Source of the DNA: DASXVU01 sp963732855
GTDB taxonomy: Archaea; Thermoplasmatota; Thermoplasmata; Methanomassiliicoccales; UBA472
Length of the DNA stretch: 64,000 nt
Assembly: GCA_963732855.1 (NCBI GenBank)
Contig: CAVTBB010000002.1
Coordinates: forward strand, 1 to 64,000
Direction: 5' to 3'
Shown: positions 55,868 through 62,022 of the stretch, one piece after another
How positions within the stretch are numbered: position 1 is the first letter of the stretch
Layout: each line of letters starts with the position of its first letter
Position numbers and translations under genes: made by a program
Notes under the pieces: generated by a model
What the model saw: the letters and a program-made list of their open reading frames with translations, nothing else
What the model was told of the DNA's origin: nothing
Databases searched by the model: none

Positions 55868-56305
55868 TTATTCTAAGGCATATATGCTCAGGAAAAAGAT
55901 GTATACCACGATCCCTAGGAACGCTGCTCCAAGGCAATACTCCCCTTCATTCCTAGTCCCTCCCTCTGGATCCTTCTTCCAAATCATCCAGATGACCACG
56001 CCGACAGGTGGTATGAAGAAGGAGAGTGTATACAATAGTATCATCTTCCGGCCCAATATAGGCTCTTCTTTCTTCAGTGGCAATCCTTGATGGTGTCCGC
56101 AATAGGGACAATATTCGAAAGAAACGTCGATGGTGGCCGAGCACCTCAAGCACTTCTTCTCGCTATGCGGATGGTAGGATATCTGTGGGGTCTTCATCAC
56201 CCTCAGTCCTTTCCCACAATAGGGGCAGAAGTCGAACTCTCCGATGACCTCCTTGCCGCAGTGAGGACAGTGATCAGGACCTTCCTCGATCGCCTCTTCG
56301 GCCAT
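55868..56305 (-). CDS. Double zinc-ribbon membrane protein
   Basis: A 145-residue protein with a zinc ribbon at the N-terminus (CPHCGKEVIGEFDFCPYCG), a second one (CLRCSATIDVSFEYCPYCG), and two C-terminal membrane helices (ILLYTLSFFIPPVGVVIWMI and YCLGAAFLGIVVYIFFLSIY). The N-terminal ribbons face the cytoplasm. This layout is frequent in Thermoplasmata. It is divergent from the next gene. Confidence 0.8.
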   Translation of the reverse strand: MAEEAIEEGPDHCPHCGKEVIGEFDFCPYCGKGLRVMKTPQISYHPHSEKKCLRCSATIDVSFEYCPYCGHHQGLPLKKEEPILGRKMILLYTLSFFIPPVGVVIWMIWKKDPEGGTRNEGEYCLGAAFLGIVVYIFFLSIYALE

Positions 56306-56472
56306 GATGTCATTCTATTGATGGATATGGTTTATTAAGAAATCTGTCGCGGATTTCGAGGACCGCGACGTCTTCACACAGGAAGGCAGAGACTGGACCA
56401 GACAACTCTGCGGCCATAGTAAACAACTTAAAGGATTGCCTCTCAAGTCTTCCCAGTATTTTCAGAACGGGT

Positions 56473-57375
56473 GTGGTATACACGAACTGGAAGAAGGGTC
56501 TCAAGGTGTTGAAACGGCACAAGTGGAGATACCTATCGATATTCGCAGGCTTCTTCCTTTTTGTGGCACCTTTCGCATTCATCTCTCGTGGGGTCTATTG
56601 GCTCATGGGAAGCGAGTTGGCCGCCAGTGTGCATACCGTATGTTACCGCATGCCGCTGATATGGTTGAGCAAGAGTTGCCCCTTCCTGATCGATTATTGG
56701 ACCGCTACCTACTTCTTCTTAATCGTGGTGTTCGTGGCTTTCGTAGCCAGCCCGCTATGGTGCGGCTGGTTGTGTCCGATCGGCGGGATGACCGAGGGTC
56801 TGAGCCGGGTCGTTCCGATACCAGACCGATACAAGCTCTTCATCAAGAACACCAGGGTCACGGTCGGGCTGCGGTATGGGTTCCTTGCCGGGTTCCTGCT
56901 GGTGGCCCTCCTGATAGGGCTGAGGTCCGTGGAATACCAGTTCGGCGGTGTCACTGCCAGGTATTGCCCAGAATACATTACCCAGGCAGTCTCCTACGCC
57001 ATATTCGGCGGTGGCCCGTTCATTGACCCCTGGAACAGTGGCATCATTCTGACCCTGGTCGCCTGGGTGATCATCGGCGGTCTGTTCTTTGTCGGCGGCA
57101 GGGGCTGGTGCCTATTCTTCTGCCCGCTGGGTGCCGCATCGGGTCTAGCCTGCAAGATCGGCAACGCCGCCGGTACCATGGGCATCGAGTTCGACCCCGG
57201 GAAATGCCGCAGTTGCAAGAGGTGCCAGACCAAATGCCCCATGTGGGCCATTAGGGACGACGGAACAATTGAGAAGGCCTTATGCATCGGCTGCGAGGAG
57301 TGTGTCAAATCCTGCACGTTCAAAGCCTACCGCTACACCAGGTTGAGGAGGGGACATGGCAGGAAGCCTGAGTGA
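56473..57375 (+). CDS. NapH/NosR-like membrane polyferredoxin
   Basis: A 300-residue protein beginning at a GTG. Five membrane helices (for example YLSIFAGFFLFVAPFAFIS and YFFLIVVFVAFVASPLW) carry two cytoplasmic CxxxC-type clusters (WCGWLCPIGG and FFCPLGAASGLAC), as in NapH and NosR/CcoG-like proteins. The C-terminal domain has two 4Fe-4S sites: CRSCKRCQTKCP and CIGCEECVKSC. It would carry electrons across or along the membrane to an unknown acceptor. It overlaps the next small gene by 20 bases, so the two are made together. Confidence 0.85.
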   Translation: MVYTNWKKGLKVLKRHKWRYLSIFAGFFLFVAPFAFISRGVYWLMGSELAASVHTVCYRMPLIWLSKSCPFLIDYWTATYFFLIVVFVAFVASPLWCGWLCPIGGMTEGLSRVVPIPDRYKLFIKNTRVTVGLRYGFLAGFLLVALLIGLRSVEYQFGGVTARYCPEYITQAVSYAIFGGGPFIDPWNSGIILTLVAWVIIGGLFFVGGRGWCLFFCPLGAASGLACKIGNAAGTMGIEFDPGKCRSCKRCQTKCPMWAIRDDGTIEKALCIGCEECVKSCTFKAYRYTRLRRGHGRKPE

Positions 57376-57658
57376 ACGTCTCAGCGGATACTGGTCGTTC
57401 GCACTGGCGGCATCGGCCGTCCCCCTCTCGTACCTGGCCGCGGCACCCTGCGGTGTAGTTTGCGGAGCCTGCCCGCTGGGCGGGGCGTGCTTCGCGGCGT
57501 CTCCCCTGATGTTCGGCACGGTCATCGCCATCAAGTTCGGACGTTCCATCAAGTGGCATTTCCAGTCCGCCGGGGCTAGGCTTACGGGTAAGGAACCGCC
57601 GCTCCGTCCAGAATCACTTCGTCCACCGATCATCGACATAGAGGAATCCGGACGATGA
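57356..57658 (+). CDS. Small Cys-rich membrane protein, partner of the polyferredoxin
   Basis: A 100-residue protein with a membrane helix (SFALAASAVPLSYLAAAP) next to the motif CGVVCGACPLGGAC, then a second hydrophobic stretch and a basic C-terminus. The cysteine spacing C-x3-C-x2-C-x5-C could bind an iron-sulfur cluster or metal. It overlaps the polyferredoxin gene by 20 bases. This fixed pairing suggests an electron-transfer complex. No family recognised. Confidence 0.7.
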   Translation: MAGSLSERLSGYWSFALAASAVPLSYLAAAPCGVVCGACPLGGACFAASPLMFGTVIAIKFGRSIKWHFQSAGARLTGKEPPLRPESLRPPIIDIEESGR

Positions 57659-57727
57659 CGAATCGATAACAGATGAAATGTAACATAAAGAAAAAGGGAA
57701 CGAGTTTCCTAATCAATGCTTACTCGC

Positions 57728-57838
57728 TCACCTCTCCTCATTGTTGGCCTCGGTTCTACGATGCATTCTGTCGACTTCGAAACCTTCATTATGAGACCTC
57801 GAACCCTTTTTGCCTTTTCCATTGAGGCCGAACTTCAA
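57728..57838 (-). CDS. Possible 36-residue basic protein
   Basis: Reading from TTG, the frame gives KFGLNGKGKKGSRSHNEG and ends TEANNEER before TGA. A T-rich stretch (CCCTTTTTCTTT on the minus strand) follows about 45 bases after the stop, like a terminator, and A/T-rich promoter-like sequence lies upstream. There is no in-frame ATG before residue 25. The protein-like composition and the terminator are the only support. Confidence 0.35.
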   Translation of the reverse strand: MKFGLNGKGKKGSRSHNEGFEVDRMHRRTEANNEER

Positions 57839-57994
57839 TGCATTAACTGGATTAATTATTAAAATTCTGGTATGAAATTTAAATATCTATCGCGTTCTAG
57901 TCGTTATTTGATGTGAACGCAGGACGGACCGAAATTGATATCATGCGCCTGCTACTCTTCCTTAGGAAGGGGCATCCATCCGGCAGGAAGATCG

Positions 57995-58675
57995 ATGAAC
58001 GAAACAGAGTCGCGAAGCGAGCGCAGGATTATTACCCCCAGGACCGTGCGCCTGATCATCATTCTTGTGGCGGTCTGTATCGCCCTTACAGCTCTCCTCC
58101 AATTCAAGGAGATCAACGACCTGGATGTCTGGCTATTCCAAGAGGCCCGGGAAAAGTATGAGACCGACCTGAAGTCATTTATGAGAGCATTCACGGAGCT
58201 AGGCTCCCTACTGGTTTGGTTCCCAGTGGCACCGCTATTGTGGCTGATGCATAAGAAGAAAGAGGCGACATCTCTGTTCATCGCACTGATGACCGTCGTG
58301 TTGTTCGCCGTTTCGATGAAATATGCGATCGAAAGACCGCGCCCATACGACGTCATCCTGGCAGTGGACCCCCTCTATCGTCCAATTGATCCATCGTTCC
58401 CCTCCGCCCACACTATGACCGCATTCGCTGGCGCTGTGACGATAGGTACGAAATGGCGCAAAACGCTGATCCCACTGCTTGTCCTGGCCGCCACCGTCGG
58501 ATTCAGCCGGGTGTACATCGGAGTGCATTTTCCATTCGATGTGGCAAGCGGCGCCCTCATCGGCATCCTGATCGGCCTGATGACGGACAGCCTATACCTG
58601 TCTGGAATGACCCAATGGTTCGATCTCAGGATTCAGAGCCTTGCACGCAAGATCGGTTTATCTCCCGACCCTTAG
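57995..58675 (+). CDS. PAP2 superfamily membrane phosphatase
   Basis: A 226-residue protein from the preferred ATG at 57995 (AGGAAG site 6 bases upstream); the open frame reaches back to 57935. Five to six membrane helices and all three PAP2 motifs: KYAIERPRP, PSFPSAHTM and SRVYIGVHFPFDV, with the catalytic histidines. Such enzymes dephosphorylate lipid phosphates, for example a polyprenyl diphosphate carrier recycled after glycan transfer. Role in carrier recycling is inferred from the glycan context. Confidence 0.88.
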   Translation: MNETESRSERRIITPRTVRLIIILVAVCIALTALLQFKEINDLDVWLFQEAREKYETDLKSFMRAFTELGSLLVWFPVAPLLWLMHKKKEATSLFIALMTVVLFAVSMKYAIERPRPYDVILAVDPLYRPIDPSFPSAHTMTAFAGAVTIGTKWRKTLIPLLVLAATVGFSRVYIGVHFPFDVASGALIGILIGLMTDSLYLSGMTQWFDLRIQSLARKIGLSPDP

Positions 58676-58756
58676 TAGAATATGGCGGTCCATGACCAAG
58701 ATGAAATAGAATGCTAATAATGCCGGAGAGCCTTAGCTTGGGGCAGGCCTGAGAAA

Positions 58757-59641
58757 TTGAAGAAAAATAGGATCGTTACGACTGACGAATCCACTGCGCT
58801 TCTGATCACCATCATATCGAGCGCCATGCTTGGCTCTTCATATGTAGCGGCCAAGGTGGGGGTCGGGAACACCGATCCATTCCTGTTCGGAGCCATGGCC
58901 ATGGGCATAGGCACTCTGGTCATCCTCGCATTCATGGCCTGGAGAGGCTCGTTGAAGCTCTCCATGTTCAAGCGGTGGGAGTTCTGGACAGCCCCTGTCC
59001 TGAACACCGTTGTGGTCGCCTGTCAATACATCGGGCTGACCCTTACCACCGCGGCGGTGGCCGGATTAATCGTCGGCACGAATGTAATCTTCGTCGCAAT
59101 ATTCTCCCGCATCGCCTTCAAGGAGAAGTTGGGCATCAACCGTACGATCGGCCTCTTCATCGGTTTCCTCGGGCTAATCACGCTGACCACCAAATGGGAC
59201 CCGACCGCCCTGAACATAGATCAACTGGTAGGTGACCTGCTGATTCTTGTCTCTGCGATCTTCATCGGCCTGGTGGTCATCATGTCGCGCGTTGCGCTCA
59301 AGAACATGGAATACGACCAATGGTCATTGAGCCTGCACATGTTCCTGCCGGCGACCATGATGATCTTGGCGCTGACGGTGGGAGATGTGACAAATTACAG
59401 CAGGGACGTCTTGCCCATTGTCATCTACGTCGGGGTCATGTGCTCCACGGTACCGACCATGCTATGGGTGAAGGCGCTGAAGCACATCAGCGTGGTCACC
59501 TCGGCGACAGTGCTGATGCTGGAATCGACCTTTGCCGTGGTGCTCAGTTTCCTGGTGCTGGGAGAACAGATAGACCAGTTCGTCATTATCGGTGCGTTGC
59601 TTACATTCGTCGCCATTGTGTTCGTGGCAAAAGAGAACTAG
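58757..59641 (+). CDS. EamA/DMT family transporter
   Basis: A 294-residue protein with ten predicted membrane helices in two halves, as in drug/metabolite transporters of the EamA family (SSAMLGSSYVAAKVGVGNTD in the first half; VMCSTVPTMLWVKALKHISV and LESTFAVVLSFLVLGEQIDQ in the second). The start is TTG with a GGGGCAGG site upstream. Substrate unknown. It follows the PAP2 gene on the same strand with an 81-base gap. Confidence 0.85.
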   Translation: MKKNRIVTTDESTALLITIISSAMLGSSYVAAKVGVGNTDPFLFGAMAMGIGTLVILAFMAWRGSLKLSMFKRWEFWTAPVLNTVVVACQYIGLTLTTAAVAGLIVGTNVIFVAIFSRIAFKEKLGINRTIGLFIGFLGLITLTTKWDPTALNIDQLVGDLLILVSAIFIGLVVIMSRVALKNMEYDQWSLSLHMFLPATMMILALTVGDVTNYSRDVLPIVIYVGVMCSTVPTMLWVKALKHISVVTSATVLMLESTFAVVLSFLVLGEQIDQFVIIGALLTFVAIVFVAKEN

Positions 59642-59675
59642 AGATTAAAAGGGAAAACGGTTTCTGAAAAGGACC

Positions 59676-59747
59676 CTATTTCTTTTTCTTCTCTTCCTTC
59701 TTCTTGTCCTTATCTCCACCCTTCAAAGCGCATTTGCCACATGCCAT
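59676..59747 (-). CDS. 23-residue CxxC micro-protein
   Basis: An AAAGGAGGTG site, one of the strongest ribosome sites in the window, lies 6 bases before an ATG. The frame reads MACGKCALKGGDKDKK, continues with Lys and Glu only, and ends at TAG. CxxC followed by a highly charged Lys-rich tail suggests a small metal- or nucleic-acid-binding peptide. It is convergent with the transporter gene and was too short for normal gene calling. No family recognised. Confidence 0.6.
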   Translation of the reverse strand: MACGKCALKGGDKDKKKEEKKKK

Positions 59748-59848
59748 ACGATGCACCTCCTTTATGGTCTTCCCTTATGTTGAAATAACCATCCACAGCA
59801 ATAATAAATCTTCTCATCAGAATGACAAGCATTGATGGAAAGCAAAGA

Positions 59849-60277
59849 TCACGCGCTATCGCATATGGAACGTTCATCGATGGACTTCAGAACCTTCCTG
59901 AGTTGAAAGACAATCTCGTCCATCTCATCCCCAGTCATCGGTTTGACCAGATATCCGTTCACGCTGCTGGCCTCCGCCCTTTGCCGGTCCAGTGGTGAAG
60001 TGGAACCGCTATAGATGACCACTGTAACGTCCTTATCCTGGCGGCGTATGAACTCCAGAACTTCCTGGCCATTCTGTTTCGGCAGGTTCAGGTCGAGCAA
60101 GACCAGGTCCGGCGCTCTTTTTGTTCCCCTGCGTATTTGCTCGAAGTAATCGATCGCCGCCTTCCCGTCATGGAGCCTTATGACTGAGATCGGATATCCG
60201 GTATCGTTCAGGTATTCGCGTGCCAGATATGCATCGGCCGGGTTGTCCTCTATTAGCAGAACTTCATAGGGCCTATC
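59849..60277 (-). CDS. Response regulator, receiver domain only (Rcp1-like)
   Basis: A 142-residue protein from the preferred start MDRPYEVLLIEDNPADAYLA; the open frame extends upstream to 60322 but a kinase remnant ends there. The phospho-acceptor is in LVLLDLNLPKQNGQEVLEFI and the conserved Thr/Ser and Lys in VVIYSGST and GYLVKPM. No output domain is present. It overlaps the end of a truncated kinase (60273-60494) by five bases, so the two were once a kinase-regulator operon. Confidence 0.85.
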   Translation of the reverse strand, partial: DRPYEVLLIEDNPADAYLAREYLNDTGYPISVIRLHDGKAAIDYFEQIRRGTKRAPDLVLLDLNLPKQNGQEVLEFIRRQDKDVTVVIYSGSTSPLDRQRAEASSVNGYLVKPMTGDEMDEIVFQLRKVLKSIDERSICDSA

Positions 60278-60494
60278 CATATAATTCCCTCGCGCACTTT
60301 GAGAAATGGAATTTGGCACCATTTCCGATCTTGGACCTTACAATTAGCTGAACTTCGTGGCCTTCCACGGTCCTCTTGGCGTTGACCAAGACGACCCCTG
60401 TCTGGAGACAATGATCCATGGCGGGTTGCATCAGGAACATTTCGAATCCATTTCCTGATAATCTTTCATCAGATACGATGCCTTTGTCAGCCAC
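60273..60494 (-). pseudogene. C-terminal remnant of a histidine kinase ATPase domain
   Basis: A 73-residue frame, VADKGIVSDERLSG then QTGVVLVNAKRTVEGHEVQL and SKIGNGAKFHFSK, which matches the end of an HATPase domain (D-x-G-I; G-x-G-L-x-x-x-k-R-x-V-E-G-H; S-x-x-G-x-G-A-x-F-x-F). The key Gly residues of the ATP lid are mostly lost (TGVVLV instead of TGxGL), and the upstream frame ends in a stop, so the kinase part is gone. It is joined to the response regulator start by a short overlap. Confidence 0.55.
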
Positions 60495-61068
60495 GGTGAA
60501 ATCCTCATGTCGAAGTCCTTAGGTCGCGGCATATCTTGATCTTCGCTTAGCCGATTCCATGGAATCTGATCGCCCGACCAGGTTCTGCGGGAACCGGACT
60601 ATCTGGGAATCGTCCGCAAACATTTGTGGCACGGAGCAACTGTTATTTAATCTTCGTTTCCATAAAAGAGCGGAATTGTACCAGAATTCTAAGAAATCGG
60701 TTACCCGCCTTACTTCTGTCGAAAGGAAGAACTCGTTGTCCAATAAATTCATTCCTTTGTTGACCGGATCTCGTTTTAGAATAGGGAAGGGTCGGTGGAA
60801 GATCACAGGGTGTCGGCTCTGTGACCCTTCACCGACTAGGATATTTATCCATCGCCAATATCTAATCGCTATCATTAATCTCAGCGAAAAAAATCCCAAT
60901 TAGCCGCTATTATCACGATATAGAACCCTTAGTTTCACATATCGGAATGATTGATTTTATTAAATATTCTACTATCTGGCTATGGTAATAATACTGAAAT
61001 CAATAGTGATAATCGTCCGATTTGCATTATATATCCAAAAATGGCGTCCTTAACTTAGGTGTCGGAAA
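60495..61068. other. Intergenic region
   Basis: About 570 bases without a supported gene. It may contain decayed parts of the truncated kinase. The last 120 bases before 61069 are A/T-rich and probably hold the promoter of the regulator gene there (for example ATTATATATCC about 35 bases before its ATG). Confidence 0.5.
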
Positions 61069-61431
61069 ATGCACGCTCTCGAAACATCGAGGTTATTGAC
61101 AGAGGAGTACTCAGCGAAGATACTCCTAGCCACAATGGGAAAGCCGAAAAGCGCATTCGAACTGAGTGACAAGCTTGGAATACCGATCGCCGCTTGCTAC
61201 CGTAAGATCAAGTTGCTTGAGGATTCCGGTCTAATGTTCTGCGCGGAAAGAAAGCTAACCCAGGCAGGGAAGAGGATCAGCATGTATAAGTCGAACGTGA
61301 GAAATGCCCAGATAGTATTCGAAAGGAACAAGATCAGGGCTAAGATCGAGATGATCGACGGTACGACCCAGGATGCGTCGTACGACATCGATATGTCTGC
61401 ATTCCTAGAGATGGCAAAACAGCCCGCCTAA
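61069..61431 (+). CDS. Winged-helix transcriptional regulator
   Basis: A 120-residue protein. The start MHALETSRLLTEEYSAKILL is followed by a helix-turn-helix (KSAFELSDKLGIPIAACYRK) and an ArsR-like wing (IKLLEDSGLMFCAERKLTQA). The C-terminal part (VFERNKIRAKIEMIDGTTQD) is beta-rich and may bind a ligand or dimerise. Proteins of this type are common in Thermoplasmata. A promoter-like ATTATATATCC lies about 35 bases upstream. It may regulate its neighbours, including acs. Confidence 0.8.
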   Translation: MHALETSRLLTEEYSAKILLATMGKPKSAFELSDKLGIPIAACYRKIKLLEDSGLMFCAERKLTQAGKRISMYKSNVRNAQIVFERNKIRAKIEMIDGTTQDASYDIDMSAFLEMAKQPA

Positions 61432-61468
61432 TTCGAAAGAGCTAGAACAATCAGGGAGAATGCATTTT

Positions 61469-61496
61469 CCCTTCCCGAACTTTCCTCCGGGAAGGG
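61469..61496 (+). terminator. Hairpin after the regulator gene
   Basis: CCCTTCCCG pairs perfectly with CGGGAAGGG across a 10-base loop, 37 bases after the stop codon, followed by a pyrimidine-rich stretch (CTCTTCTCCTTT). Consistent with a transcript 3' end. Confidence 0.55.
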
Positions 61497-61540
61497 CTCT
61501 TCTCCTTTGATCATTAACCACAGCGAAAATGCTTTGGCGG

Positions 61541-61580
61541 GGCGGTCAAGATCAAAGTCCGGCGGGACCGGTTGACCGCC
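61541..61580 (+). ncRNA. Structured intergenic RNA element
   Basis: A nested fold: outer stem GGCGGTCAA with TTGACCGCC (9 perfect pairs) and an inner hairpin GTCC-GGCG-GGAC. A T run (GCTTTTTTCATT at about 61609) follows 28 bases later, as after a short transcript. It lies between the regulator and acs. It could be a small RNA, an attenuator or a second terminator. No known RNA family recognised. Confidence 0.45.
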
Positions 61581-62022
61581 AATGCTCTACTTCCTTAGAA
61601 GGATAGGGCTTTTTTCATTCATCATCGAGGTACTCCGAATTGGTAACGGACCCATTGTTATTCATCGTACCAGTATGCGCCAGTCCTCAATGACCGGGTA
61701 TCGGATTCTGAATTACCTTGACCCCAGCCTCTAATGCTTAAGGAACAAGTGATTGTGGAGTAAGCACCACTGTGGTCAGCGAACCCCTTCAGAAAAACTG
61801 GACTATAATGCGGAAGGCATAACCAATTGCAATATAATGGTACGAATAACGTATAGGAAGTACGCATTACTACATAATATTGTATGAAATCGTCAACTAT
61901 CGTTGCGTATTCTCGAAAGGTTTAATTATCCCTGTGGTCCTGAATGGCTTCGGCGTGCTTCGAGATAGGGGATGAGCTTCGCCGCAATTCCCAGGGAAGC
62001 GGCCGAACCCGGAGGAAAAGGG
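61581..62022. other. Intergenic region upstream of acs
   Basis: No supported gene. An A/T-rich TACATAATATTG stretch near 61871 may be the acs promoter, which would give a 5' leader of about 120 bases; the GGAGG site at 62011 then serves translation. Confidence 0.45.

Noticed and set aside
60519..60903. Opposite-strand frames of 114-126 codons
   Set aside because: Odd amino-acid composition, no motif and no ribosome site; considered chance frames.
61469..61580. CRISPR array considered for the closely spaced palindromes
   Set aside because: The two hairpins differ in sequence and there are no repeated units with spacers; no cas genes in the window.
61658..61867. 69-codon minus-strand frame upstream of acs
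   Set aside because: No motif, no ribosome site and low-quality composition; treated as chance.
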